From Rebecca billardiae RCC1528 (lineage: Eukaryota > Haptophyta), in the NCBI GenBank assembly GCA_965240325.2, contig OZ251232.1, forward strand, positions 1,736,001 through 1,800,000: DNA of 64,000 nucleotides. Reading direction: 5' to 3'. The notes beneath the pieces are model-generated. The model saw only the letters and a program-made list of their open reading frames with translations, was not told the DNA's origin and ran no database searches. Below, one piece after another: positions 1 to 10,193 of the stretch (its first letter is position 1; each line of letters opens with the position of its first letter). The position numbers and the translations under genes were made by a program.

Positions 1-28
1 ACTGCTGCTCGCGCAGCGCGCGCCGCGT

Positions 29-66
<38 letters not shown>

Positions 67-2407
67 GCGCGCGCGCGCCCTCGAGCGGAGCGCTCACGCG
101 CCCGTCCGCCATCACCGCGACCGAGCTGCTGGGCCACTGCTGCTCGTGCGCGGCGAGGTCCTCGCGCGTGAGCGCGCCGAGGGTAAGGGCGAGCGGCGGC
201 CGCTCGACCGCGAGCGCCTCGCCCTGCCTGCGCGCCCGGTGCGCGCGCGCCCCGCTCGGCGCGCGCTCGGCCGCGAGCGCCTCGCCGTGCCGGCCGCCGT
301 GATGCGCGCGGTGCATCTGCCGATCCTGCACGTGCGCGTGCGTGCGGCGCTCGCGCTTGCCGCCGACGGCGAGCCCGCCGATCTCCTCGTCCTCCTCGCC
401 GTCCTCGTCGCCGTCCTCCTCGCCGTCCTCCTCCGCCCCCTCCTCGTCCCGGATGCACGTGTACACCCCGTCGTCCCTTGTGAAATTGTCAACGTACTTG
501 TTGGACTCGGGCGGCCAGCGCAGGTCGTATTTGCACGCGTACCAGTCTCGGAAGCCGGCCAGCCAGTCGACGTGGATGCGGAGGACGGAGGGGACGGCGG
601 TGAGCGCGCGCTCGGCGCGGACGACCGAGCGCATCGCCGCCGCCGACGTGATGTCCGTGTGCTGGAACACCAGCCACGCCTCCTGCACCTGCGAGCCGGA
701 CCAGTAGCGCTCAAGGTCCTCGACGTAGTTGAGAATGGGCGAGTCGGCGGCGAGTGTCGAGCGGAGGGGCAGGCCGACGCTCATGGTGGGGATGAGGAAG
801 GCGGCGATGAAGACGGGGAGGAGGAAGCCGACGATCACGCCGATCCGCACGCGCGGCTGCAGCAGCAGCCCCGGGTACGTCGCGCGCATCCACCGCTTGA
901 GCGGGCGCTCGCGCACGCCGGTGCCGCGCCGCATGCTCGACATGCACGCGGCCGCCTCGTCGTTGGGCGGCTTGTAGCACGGCACGCAGTCGGCGCGGCC
1001 CTCCTGCTGGCGCACCGTGTCGAGCACGAGGCACGCGCCGAAGAAGAAGATCTGCAGCAGGTACACCGCGAGCACGCAGAACCCCGCCGGGATGCAGAAG
1101 TTCGAGAGCGCGGGGAAGTCGACGAAGTAGGCGGTGAAGAACACGAACGCCGACGTGAACGACGTCACGGTGATCGTTGAGCCCGAGACGGCCATCGAGG
1201 AGGAGAGGCGGCGCTCGACGGAGCGCGACGGGTTGGTGTGCTCGAAGGCGGCGACGATGATGATCATGTCGTCCACGCTCACGCCGAGCAGCGTGAACAC
1301 CACGATCGGGTTGATCGGCTGGAACGGCACGCCGACGAGCGCGCCGAGACCAAAGCCGGACGCCATCGCGAGCAGGACGCACGCGGCGCACGTCGTGCCG
1401 AGCAGCATGCGGCTGGTGCGCACGTCGTACGTGACGCCGCCGAGCGCGAGGCAGACGTAGAGCATGATGAACACCATCGCCAGCGCCATCAGGTACGAGT
1501 CCTTCTTCACGAACGACGACGCCTCGTCCTCCATGAAGAGCGCAGACCAATACGAGACGGTCAGGTAGGGGTCGTTGGCGTTCACGTCGTCGAGCACGTC
1601 GCGCAGCGCCTTGTCCCACGCGGCGGTGCCGCCGTCGTGGTAGTGCGAGACCGAGACGTTGAAGAAGTACTTGAGCTGCAGCGCCTCCGCCGTGATCGAC
1701 GCCTCCTCGTCCTCGTCGTCGTCCGCGCCGCCGTTCGGCCTGGGCCGCCGCACCGCCGAGTAGCCGCCGAGGTCGATCTCGTGCGCGGCGTGCGCGTCCT
1801 CGAGCGTGCCGTCGACGTCGTCGTCGTTCTGCAGCTTGTCCGCCGAGTAGCCCCACTGCTCGAGCGGCGAGAGCACCGCGCAGATGTACTCGCCCGCGAT
1901 CGAGACGTACCGCTGCGAGCACACGTCGTGCATCGTGAGCACCGACCCGTCCGGCCCGACCGCCGTGATGTTCTGGATGCGCTCGTGCAGATGCATCGCG
2001 GCGAGGAGGAAGTCCTTGTTGACGATGGTCGAGCCGGCCTGCTTGTGCTTCGCGATGAGGATGCCCGGCTCGTCCCACATCCCGAACGTCGACGAGATGT
2101 ACTGGCGCTGCTTGGCGAGCGGCGAGTGTTGAGGAATGTAGAGGTTGACCGGGTCAGCCTCAAAACGGATGAGGAGGAGGCCGCTCGAGCAGATGAGCGC
2201 GACGAGGAGGGACAGACCGATCGACGTCTTCGGCCGCGTGCCGACGAACATACCCACCTTTTTGAACAGCGCCGCCACCGCCCTCTCGATCATGCCATGC
2301 TGGTGCGGCGTCACCTCCGCGCTACGCGACGCGAGCTCTACGCTCGACGTCGACTTGAGCAGCGCGTTGCTCGGCTGCTGCCGGACCTCGGGGGGCAAAT
2401 CGGCCAT
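1..2407 (-). CDS. Patched/NPC1/Dispatched-type RND membrane protein with sterol-sensing-like domain, 3' end outside window
   Basis: A single open frame of about 802 codons starts at the ATG at 2407 (MADLPPEV) and is still open at base 1, so the C-terminus is missing. Residues about 62-80 form a first membrane helix, followed by an extracytoplasmic loop (about 85-300) with the acidic run DDDEDEE. Residues about 303-460 contain a cluster of five helices typical of a sterol-sensing domain, including the family hallmark GVSVDD at about 375-380. Another helix follows near 545-565 and then a second large loop. This order (TM1, loop, SSD, TM7, loop) is that of Patched, Patched-domain-containing, Dispatched and NPC1 proteins, proton-coupled RND pumps that usually move sterols or lipidated ligands. 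The visible tail has a Glu/Asp-rich stretch and an Ala run encoded by a CCG-type triplet repeat (about 29-65 on the + strand). The substrate cannot be told from sequence. Confidence 0.88.
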
Positions 2408-3615
2408 GTCGCTCACAGGCCGCCCGCCACTCACACCCGCTGATCCGCCGCGAGCCAGCCGCGGCGCGCGCGCCGATTGGTGGCACGAGCCGTCCGACCT
2501 GCTGCCGCGTTTTGCGCCACTCAGACCGCGAGGATTCTCCCCTCTTGATGCCTGCTGCCCAACGTGGGGCGCGGGCGGCCGCCCTTCGTGGAGGCGCTGC
2601 ATTCCTCCCGCCCATTTCAATTCAAGGCGGCCTGGTTCTTTGATGACTCGCAGCGTGCATCCAGAACGGAGATAGAATGATGATGAATACTACTCGACCA
2701 CTCGAAACCATCAGTAGCAGCAACTACTACAGTCAAAAGGCCGGCCAAAGGGGGGTGGACCGGCAGGTGGAGAAGATTCATATGATTTGATGATGCTGAT
2801 CCTTCAAATCGGTCTGTGACGAAATGCAGCGCCAGGCTTCGGTGTAGATCCGTTCCGTAAACGAGCGCCAGGAGTGACAACGACCGCGCGAGATCCATTC
2901 TCTTCTCTTGGCGGCAATCTGCGCCTTCTGAGATCGCGGTCGATCGAATCAAGGTCAGCTGGCCCGGGCGTGAACACGAGGTCGAGCGCGAATGAGGTCG
3001 AGCCCCGCCGATCTGCGCCAAGAGCGCATCTGAGCTGGGGTGTGTGTGTGTACACAACACTACGCCCATCGAATGCACCACATGGACGGTGCTTCAAAGC
3101 CACGGACGAAACAGCGCTGTAGTCTTTTGCCCGCCATGCGACGCATTCGCCGCTGGCATCAGAAAGCTCCGATCGATAGCATCGGCGTGTGAGCACGGTG
3201 GCTCTCTCTCTTCCTCACGAACGGGTGATGCTATTTCCAGATGGACCTCCCACGCGTGCCCGCCATCGCGTGCACAACGACGTGGTAGTGAGCCGGGGGG
3301 ATGCTTCGTGGTGATCAAGCCTCACTTGGGCCGATGCTCAACGGTTTGAGCGCGCGACGCGCAATCTTACCATCTACGAGTATGCTCAGTCCGCGCGGTA
3401 GTCACGCCCGTACGACTTTTTGACCGGTGTGCCGCCCGGCGCTGCCGTATTCCCAGGGCGTGCGAATCCGCCTCACTACCGCGTCGCGACGAGGCGCGCC
3501 GCGGTGCGTCCCGCTGGTTGCCACAGGGACGCTCGGTGGCCCGGATTGCGCACGAGCTTTGCCGCCGCAGCATCCATCTGGTTGAAGGTGTGGCCCGGAC
3601 TCCCAGTGGATCTAG
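2408..3615. other. Intergenic region, no gene recognised
   Basis: This is the shared upstream region of the divergent Patched-like and pirin genes. Short open frames exist on both strands but none has a recognisable domain or coding-like composition. A short GT run lies at about 3040-3050. Nothing else is supported. Confidence 0.5.
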
Positions 3616-3709
3616 TACAGTTTACTAAGAATAAGAGACGCACACAGCTCAGGCAGGCGAGATACAGTTTACTAAGAATAAGAGACGCACACAGCTCAGG
3701 CAGGCGAGA
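3616..3709 (+). repeat. Two tandem copies of a 47-bp dispersed repeat (repeat C) just upstream of pirin
   Basis: Units 3616-3662 and 3663-3709 are identical and start TACAGTTTACTAAGAATAAG. The start of a third unit (TACAG) follows at 3711. A further full copy is at 47211-47257, about 43.5 kb away, inside the loop of the foldback element, and a diverged relative lies at about 14478-14556, also directly 5' of a gene. The position 60-150 bp upstream of start codons would fit a promoter or 5'UTR element spread by mobile DNA. That role is inference. Confidence 0.8.
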
Positions 3710-3771
3710 TTACAGTATTGGCTGGTAAGCGAGCGGCCGGCGGTCAACCTCGGACCGACGACTCTGCGCTG

Positions 3772-4896
3772 ATGAAGTTCCTTGGCGGGTCGTCGTCGGC
3801 GCCCTCGTTGGTGGGAGGCGCGATTGTTAGCGTCGGGCCGCTCGGCATGCCCTTTAGGACCATCGATCCGTTCCTCTTCGCCGTCTACCACGACGACAGC
3901 TACCCACACGGGGAGGAGTCGATGGGCCCACCGAAGGAGCTCCTGCGCGGCCGGATGCTCGGCCAGGACTTTGGCTCGCGCACCGGCTGGAACATGTACC
4001 ACGGGAAGAAGGTGCCGGGCTTCCCGAAGCATCCGCATCGAGGGTTTGAGACGGTCACTCTCGTCCGCCACGGCGTGGTCGACCACTGCGACTCGCTGGG
4101 CTCGTCAGGCCGGTTTGGCGAGGGTGGCGACGCGCAGTGGATGACTGCTGGTCGGGGAATCTCGCACTCGGAGATGTTCCCGCTGCTCAACCGGGACGGG
4201 CCGAACCGCCTCGAGCTCTTCCAGATCTGGCTCAACCTCGAGCGCGCCAACAAGATGCAGGAGCCGCACTTCAAGATGCTCTGGCAGGAGGACATCCCCA
4301 CGGCGGTCGTGAAGACGGACGGCGCGGATGGCGCGACGACCACCGTCGCCGTCGTGACGGGGCAGGGCTTCCTCGACGCGGAGGGCGACGCCAAGGTGCC
4401 CAGCCCCCCGCCCGCCTCGTACGCTTCCAAGGGCGAGGGCTCGGACGTGGGCATCGTGACCATCACCATGGACGCAGGCGCGAAGTACGTTCTCCCCGCC
4501 GCGCGCGGCGGCGACGCCACCAAGCGCAAGCTGTTTTTCTTCAAGGGGCCCAAGCTGAGCGTGGATGGGAAGCTGTTCGAGTCGCACTCGGGCATCGAGC
4601 TCCGAGGTGGCGCGACCGTGGGTCTCGAGGCCGCGGGCGACGAGCCCGTCGAGCTGCTGCTGCTGCAGGGCAAGCCGATCGGCGAGCCGGTGGTACAGCA
4701 CGGCCCGTTTGTGATGACCTCGCGCGAGGAGATCATCCAGGCGTTTGAGGACTACCAGAAGGACGAGTTTGGCGACTGGAAGTTTGAGAGCGAGGCGCCG
4801 GTGCACCCGCGGCAGGCCGAGCGCTTCGCAGTCCACGCGGATGGCAAGCGAGAGGAGAAGCCATGGGCGGTGGCTGCCAAGCAGTCCGAGCCATAA
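3772..4896 (+). CDS. PIR: Pirin family cupin protein
   Basis: The protein is 374 aa from the ATG at 3772 (MKFLGGSS). The frame extends upstream only to a TTG and includes no earlier ATG. Pirins are bicupin, iron-binding nuclear or cytosolic proteins; family members act as transcription cofactors or quercetin dioxygenases. The N-terminal cupin carries the family signature: HPHRGFETVTLV at residues 87-98 and DAQWMTAGRGISHSEM near 119-135, so all four metal ligands (His87, His89, His132, Glu134) are present. The segment LELFQIWLNLE is also typical. The C-terminal cupin-like half ends in a Lys/Glu-rich tail. At 374 aa it is longer than the usual 290 aa, mainly from inserted loops in the second half (about residues 190-240). 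No intron is needed. Two 47-bp repeats lie just upstream. Confidence 0.93.
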   Translation: MKFLGGSSSAPSLVGGAIVSVGPLGMPFRTIDPFLFAVYHDDSYPHGEESMGPPKELLRGRMLGQDFGSRTGWNMYHGKKVPGFPKHPHRGFETVTLVRHGVVDHCDSLGSSGRFGEGGDAQWMTAGRGISHSEMFPLLNRDGPNRLELFQIWLNLERANKMQEPHFKMLWQEDIPTAVVKTDGADGATTTVAVVTGQGFLDAEGDAKVPSPPPASYASKGEGSDVGIVTITMDAGAKYVLPAARGGDATKRKLFFFKGPKLSVDGKLFESHSGIELRGGATVGLEAAGDEPVELLLLQGKPIGEPVVQHGPFVMTSREEIIQAFEDYQKDEFGDWKFESEAPVHPRQAERFAVHADGKREEKPWAVAAKQSEP

Positions 4897-5262
4897 TATG
4901 ATGGGTCGTCATCACGTCATGCTGACGAGTCGGACGATGATCGGCGCCGTTGCAGTGCGCAACAGGCTGTCCCGTGTCCGCGGTGGCGAGTGCAACGTCA
5001 GTCACGCGTAGTGTCAATGTTGCAGTCATTATATCATCATCGATCTGCTCGTTATTTGATGATCATGCATGTGCGCATGACTACGACGACGACGCGATGA
5101 TATTATCACTCGTATGTATCGTCATACGTTGACGTCGCGTCGCGAGTCACTCGTAAACTGAAACGTGATGATGCCGATGACGATGATGATGATGACACTG
5201 ATGCCGATCGAAGCGCCATCACCAGCTGCGACGGTCTGTGCGCCGTGCATAGCACCGCTCAC
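4897..5262. other. Intergenic spacer between convergent genes, with ATG/GAT triplet tract
   Basis: The spacer separates the 3' ends of pirin and the methyltransferase. A GAT/ATG-rich simple repeat occupies about 5166-5210. No coding sequence or clear polyadenylation signal was recognised. Confidence 0.5.
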
Positions 5263-6159
5263 TCATGGCTCGTGGTTCGGCTCCAGGGCCGTCGGGCCGC
5301 TGACGCTCCCGGCCGTGGCACTGCCTGCCCGGCCGGGCCAGCGCGCGCAGATGACGTAGTCCTCTCCAAACGTGAGCTTGCCTCCTGGCTGCTTGCCCAG
5401 GCGCTGGCGCATCATGCGCTCGGTGTCGTCGATGTGCTTCGAGAGCGCCGCCGCGAGCTCCTTGCCGGAGCGCGCCTCCACCACCTCGAGCCGCGAGCGC
5501 GCCGTGCGCAGCTCCTTCATCAGGTCAGCGGGGGTGTAGATGATCGGGAAGCGTCGCACCAGCCCCGGCTTGGCAAAGCCGGCGCGCTCGAGGGCGCGCA
5601 GCACCCAGGTGCGCGGGTATTCGCGGTACGCCCGCTGGCCGGCGTGCAGGAACATCGCGTCGCGTAGCCTCGCGCACTTGCACACCACGTCCCCCGGCTC
5701 GGGCGCCGAGTTCGGAATCGGCTCGAGGCCGACCACTACGAGCAGCCCGCCAGGCACGACGTGCGCGGAGAGCCGCTCGAAGAGGAGGTCCTGCTGGTAC
5801 GGCGTGAAGCCGTCGAGGGAGCCGAGCAGGTAGTCGGCGAGCACCACGTCGAACCGCTCGCCGCGCAGCGCCAGCGGGTCGTCCCACGAGGTGCGAACGA
5901 CCCGGCCCGGCGGCGCGTCCGAAGGCGCTTCTGCGACCACCGCGCGCACGTCCTGCTCCATCGACGCGCTCGCGGTGACGGCAGTCCACGAGCCGACCCA
6001 GCGCGAGCGCAGGAGCCAGCTCATCGATGCCCGCCCGGTTCCAGCGTCCAGCACGCTCAGCGCCGGAGGGTCGTCCTCACCCTCCCAGATGTGCCTCGCG
6101 ATCGCTCGGAAGATGGTGTCGCCCGGCTCGCTCGCGCCGCCCATGGGAGCGGCCGACAT
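5263..6159 (-). CDS. Class I SAM-dependent methyltransferase-like protein
   Basis: The protein is 298 aa from the first ATG in frame (6159, MSAAPMGG). The frame stays open another 44 codons upstream to a GTG, without an ATG, so a longer product would need an upstream exon. Residues 36-50 (VLDAGTGRASMSWLL) are the glycine-rich SAM-binding motif I. FDVVLADYLLG near 110-120 fits motif IV, and LSAHVVPGGLLVVVGLEP fits motif VI, so this is a Rossmann-type methyltransferase. The C-terminal half (AGFAKPGLVRRFPIIYTPADLMKELR) resembles the tail of small-molecule or protein methyltransferases but I do not recognise the subfamily or substrate. It is convergent with pirin. Confidence 0.8.
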   Translation of the reverse strand: MSAAPMGGASEPGDTIFRAIARHIWEGEDDPPALSVLDAGTGRASMSWLLRSRWVGSWTAVTASASMEQDVRAVVAEAPSDAPPGRVVRTSWDDPLALRGERFDVVLADYLLGSLDGFTPYQQDLLFERLSAHVVPGGLLVVVGLEPIPNSAPEPGDVVCKCARLRDAMFLHAGQRAYREYPRTWVLRALERAGFAKPGLVRRFPIIYTPADLMKELRTARSRLEVVEARSGKELAAALSKHIDDTERMMRQRLGKQPGGKLTFGEDYVICARWPGRAGSATAGSVSGPTALEPNHEP

Positions 6160-6766
6160 GCGCGCACTCGGAGAGTGGGACGGATTCGAGAGATGGCGAT
6201 GAGAGGGCCACGACTCGTGCGATGCGCTCGCTGCGAGCGCGAGCGCGCGCGTGAGCGATGCGCGGACGAATGACCGCGTGATGCACAGCACGTTCGGGAT
6301 GCGCGGTCGCGCCCGCGCGGACGCGTGACCGAAGACTCACTACAGGTCGCTGCTTCAACTTTCGGACCCGATTGGTGTTCACTTTTTGTGCACGATGGCG
6401 GCGGCGCCCCCGGGGGTCTGCGGCGCTCGAGATCGCGTCTGGCGGCACCCCCAGGGTGTGCCTGAGGTACAACCCAGCGGGTATGTACCATTTAGACGAC
6501 TTTGTTCCACTACCATGTGCCCCACGGACGCCACGAGGTCCACGACGGGGCCGCCGACGGCATGCTTCAACTTTCAGACCCGCGGGCTCTCAGCGCGCGC
6601 GCCGAGTCAGAGCCGCTGTCTGGTGAGCCGTGTGAGTCGGGCTAACGGCATCATGCACTCTAGATACCACATACATGCAGCAGACCACCTCAGGGATTCA
6701 CTAGGCTTCCGCGCCACCGCCAGCCGGCGCTGCGGCTGCGCGGCCAGCACGGTCGACGACGACAGC
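6160..6766. other. Intergenic region upstream of the methyltransferase
   Basis: This holds the 5' flank of the methyltransferase and the 3' flank of the transposase remnant. The part at 6160-6291 is open in the methyltransferase frame but lacks an ATG. No repeat or gene was recognised in the remainder. Confidence 0.4.
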
Positions 6767-8351
6767 TCATACTGACGCGGCGGTGCCCGGCGCGGCCGGC
6801 GCCGGCGCCGATTGCTTGCGAGCTTCCGAGCACTCGGCCTTCTTGCACAGCCACCCTCGGAGATCGATCTTCTGGCACGTCGGGCAGCGTCTCGCCTTCG
6901 CCATCGGGCAGGGCGACACGCCGCACGAGCAGGTCTGGTGACAGCGGTCGAAGCTCGCCGCGAGCTCAGCAGCAGCTGCCTCCGCCTCCGCCTTCTTCCG
7001 CGCACGCTCGGATGCGGCCGCCGCCTTGCGCGCCGCCTCGGCCTCCTTCTGCGCGGTCTGCGCGGCCTTCTGCGTGTTGATCTCACGCAACGACCACGAG
7101 CCGTTTTGGCTGTCGAGCCGCGTGTTGTCCGGCTTCGGCGCGGCGAGCTCCACGGCGGGCACTGGAAGGACACCGAGCTGGTCTGCGAGCTCACCCGGGT
7201 CGAACCTCACCGCCTTGCGCACCGCGGCGAGCTCGGCGTCGTGCTCATCACGCTCGCGCACGAGCTTGGCGGCCTGGCGGCCGGAGTACTCCTTGGCGAG
7301 CTCGAGCTTGGCGCGGAGGGCTGGAGCAGTGTTCGAGCGCATCCCCGCAGGCGTGGCTGTGAACGCACTAAACGTAGGTGATGCGTGCGCGCCAGAGGGC
7401 TCGCCGTCGTCGGCCGAGCGCGCAGCCCCGCGCTCCGGAGTGCTTGGCGCCGCTGCCGGCGCCGCCGCCGCGAGCGACGCGGCATCGGCCTCCTCCTCTT
7501 GCCGCCTGCGCTCCGCCTTCGCCTGTGCGGCATCGAGACGATCCACGAAGTCCTTCCTGTTGATCTGGTCCGGGTCCAACACGTTGCCCGTGATGCCCAC
7601 CTTGCGCCACGCGTTGATGATGTCAAAGGTGTCACACCACGAGAACCACGCACCCGGCGTGGACAGCTCCTCACAGCCGCCGAGGATCTGGAGGAACTCG
7701 CGGAGGCCGATCGTGGGCTCCTTGCCGTAGCTCGCCGTGTACGCGTGCTTGAAAGACGCCAGGCCCTTCTGGTATTGCGAGTGGAACTTGTGGTTGTACT
7801 GATCGAGAGCCTTCACGGTGCGTGCGGCCGCGCGAGGGCGGAGAGGTGATTGTGCGCGCGTCGCGCGCGCGCGCCGGGCCGATTGCACGCCAGGTACACC
7901 CGGGGCACGCGCGCGCGCCGGAGAGGCGCTGCAGCCGTCCGCGCGCACGGGCGCCTACCTGTAGGAAGTGCGACGTGTTCGGCTCCTCGGTGAAGATGCG
8001 GATGCCGAACTCGGACTCAGCAGTGCCGAGGGCTGCGAGCACGTCCTCCGTGTACCGCGACGAGTGGTTGTCGAGCAACAGCACGATCGGGAAGGCGATG
8101 GGCTCCAGCCCCGCAGCCACCAGAGCTGCGTTGAGGTCACCAGACGCGCCGACAGGCCGCCTAGCCCTGCCGCGCGGCGCCCGCCACACAGCAGCCGCTG
8201 CGCGAGGTGCGTCGCCATCGCCGGGTCTGAAAGACGAAGCAGTCCGAAAAACGAAGCAGCGACCTGTACCAGTTTTTCGCGGCAGCGGACGATGACACGA
8301 TGTCGTGCTTTTTTGCCCCGCCATCATTTCCTTTTCTTTTTTTGCATGCAC
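6767..8351 (-). pseudogene. 5'-truncated DDE transposase (pogo/Tigger/jerky type) with one intron
   Basis: Two exons can be joined: an upstream one ending at 7959 and a downstream one from 7810 to the stop at 6767. The 148-bp intron (7811-7958) has a GTAGGC donor and an AAG acceptor, and splicing restores a continuous frame through HFLQ|ALDQYNHK. The conserved core is IVLLLDNHSSRY (the second catalytic Asp region of DDE_1 transposases), EEPNTSHFLQ, and ASFKHAY, the last matching the FK.AY motif of Tigger/jerky/CENP-B relatives. The C-terminus is a Glu/Ala coiled coil and a Cys/His cluster (CHQTCSCG, CPTC, C4-type) that may bind zinc. The N-terminal DNA-binding region and the first catalytic Asp are absent upstream, so this is a remnant or an incompletely predicted domesticated gene. 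I prefer remnant. Confidence 0.72.
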
Positions 8352-8414
8352 AGTAAGTAACTACTGACTGTGCCTCGTCGACGGTGCCCGAGCAGCGCCG
8401 CGCGCTCCAAGAGC

Positions 8415-9947
8415 TCACGTCGCTTTGCCGCCCCTCGGGCGTCTGCGCCAGGCGCCCGACCTCGCGTCAGCGTCCGCACTCGCCGCATCACGCCACGCGC
8501 CGGCCGGCGAGGTTCGCCCCTTGGACGCCTCGCCGCCAGCCTGCGCGACGGCGGCGCGAGTGTTGCGCTGCGCCGTCTCGCACGACGGCCGGGATGCTGC
8601 CGAGTGGTCGCCGTCGCCAGAGCTCGCGACGCTCGCGCCGTCGTCCTGCGGCGTGCCCCGACGGTGCGAGTACAGCCCTCGCAGTCCAGCCGGCAGCGGC
8701 GGGCGGCCGCCTCCGCGCGTGTCTGGCCTGAGCATGCACAGCGACTCGATCGAGCAGAGCGGCTCAGCCGCGCCGGCAGCGGACGGCGCGCGCGAGAGGC
8801 GCGCGAATGAGTCGCGCGAGAACGAGCGCCGGAAGCTCTTGCCCCGGTACAGCGCCTGGATGCGCAGCGCCGCCGCCGTGCGCCCCAGTCTGTTCTCGCG
8901 TCGGAAGTCGTTCCAGTGCCGCTCAAACGTCTCCGCGTACTTGTGCACAAAGTAGGCGTCGTCCGTAACCAGTAGGTTCTCGCAGTTGCGCTCATGCGCT
9001 GCGTGCGTCCAGTTGAAGGAGCCGGTGAGCAGCGCGCGCGCGTCGACCACCGCGAACTTGTGGTGCATGTGCCGCTCGCGTGGCGGCTCGGTGCCCGGCC
9101 TGTCCCGACCGTCCTCCTCCTCGCCCACGACCGTCGGGATGCCGGCCTCGACCAGCCGGAACACGACCGAGCCGGTGTCGAACGCCTTCTTGTCGTCGGT
9201 GATCAGCCGCACGCTCACGCCGCGGCGGTGCGCCGCGGCGAGCTGCGCGCCGATCTCGCGGTCCGTCACCGTGTACACGCACACGTCGATCGACGTGCGC
9301 GCGCCGCGCAGCACGTTGAGCACGTACGCGTACGCGTCGCGCGACGGGAAGAAGAGCGCCGCGCGCGTCTCTGGGTGCGGCCGTGTGTGCACTCGCAGGA
9401 GAGACGTGAGCACGCAGCCGCCGATCGCGAGCACGGTGCGGCTCGCGTCCACGTCGGCGCGCAGCCGCTCGGCCGTGGCGCACATGACGGCGCGGAGCAG
9501 GAAGTGCAGCTCGCGCGGCTCGGGGCGGGTGCCGAGGCCGACCACGCGCGTCTCGATCGTGCGCGCGAGCTCAATGTTCAGCTGCGCCTCGTCGAGCACG
9601 CCGCCGACGAAGCGGATGAAGCCGTCGAGCTCGCGTGGGGTCGGCTCGCACGCCAGCGAGCCCCGCACAAACAGCGGTGCGGAGGAGGGTGGCGGCGCCG
9701 GCGGCAGCGCCGCCGCCTCTGCGGGCGGTGCCTGCGCGGGCGGCGCCTCTGCGGACGGTGCCTGCGCGGGTGCTTCGTCCTGGGGCTCACGCAGCAGGGA
9801 GCCGGGAGGCGGCGGCGGCGGCAGCGGCTGCGCGGGCGCCTGGTCGCGACGTTTGCGAGGCTTGGTCACCGCGAGCGCGGCAAGCCACCCGGAGAGGAAT
9901 GCCAGCCCGAGGGCCACCAGCTGCACGCTCGCCGCGTCGGCCATCAT
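8415..9947 (-). CDS. PLD6/Zucchini-like phospholipase D family protein with membrane anchor and IQ motif
   Basis: The protein is 510 aa from the ATG at 9947. Residues about 8-27 (VQLVALGLAFLSGWLAALAV) are a membrane anchor, followed by basic residues and a Pro-rich linker. A single HKD domain follows: FFPSRDAYAYVLNVL, SIDVCVYTVTDREI, RLITDDKKAFD, then HHKFAVVDARALLTGSFNWT (about 294-313) with the catalytic His, Lys and Asp. One HKD per chain, an N-terminal anchor and the GSFNWT ending match mitochondrial cardiolipin hydrolase/Zucchini (PLD6), which hydrolyses cardiolipin or matures piRNAs in animals. It lacks an obvious zinc-finger insert. Downstream, about 355-372 (AALRIQALYRGKSFRRSF) fits an IQ calmodulin-binding motif, unusual for this family. 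The last 130 residues are low complexity. Whether it acts on lipid or RNA cannot be told. Confidence 0.85.
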   Translation of the reverse strand: MMADAASVQLVALGLAFLSGWLAALAVTKPRKRRDQAPAQPLPPPPPPGSLLREPQDEAPAQAPSAEAPPAQAPPAEAAALPPAPPPSSAPLFVRGSLACEPTPRELDGFIRFVGGVLDEAQLNIELARTIETRVVGLGTRPEPRELHFLLRAVMCATAERLRADVDASRTVLAIGGCVLTSLLRVHTRPHPETRAALFFPSRDAYAYVLNVLRGARTSIDVCVYTVTDREIGAQLAAAHRRGVSVRLITDDKKAFDTGSVVFRLVEAGIPTVVGEEEDGRDRPGTEPPRERHMHHKFAVVDARALLTGSFNWTHAAHERNCENLLVTDDAYFVHKYAETFERHWNDFRRENRLGRTAAALRIQALYRGKSFRRSFSRDSFARLSRAPSAAGAAEPLCSIESLCMLRPDTRGGGRPPLPAGLRGLYSHRRGTPQDDGASVASSGDGDHSAASRPSCETAQRNTRAAVAQAGGEASKGRTSPAGAWRDAASADADARSGAWRRRPRGGKAT

Positions 9948-10193
9948 CACGCGCTTGATGAAGCCGGCGGCGACGACGGCGGCGGCCGGCCGAACCGGAT
10001 GTTCTGCCCGTTTACCCGCGGTCCGATCGGCGAGATCTTGTTGATTCGAGATCGTACCGGTTCAAGATCTGACCCGCGACTGCGAGGCCGCCCGCCAGCG
10101 CCCGCCCTCCCGGCCGGCCGGGGGCCTGCGCGCTCAGAGGCGCCACTGCGCGACTTAAAATCAACCCTTCATCGCCAGAGCAGCGGCCTGAAC

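Noticed and set aside
711-2078. 455-codon minus-strand open frame and the 401-codon plus-strand frame at 1238-2443
   Set aside because: They overlap the Patched-like gene in other frames and are Arg/Ala/His-rich shadows. The true frame has membrane helices and GVSVDD.
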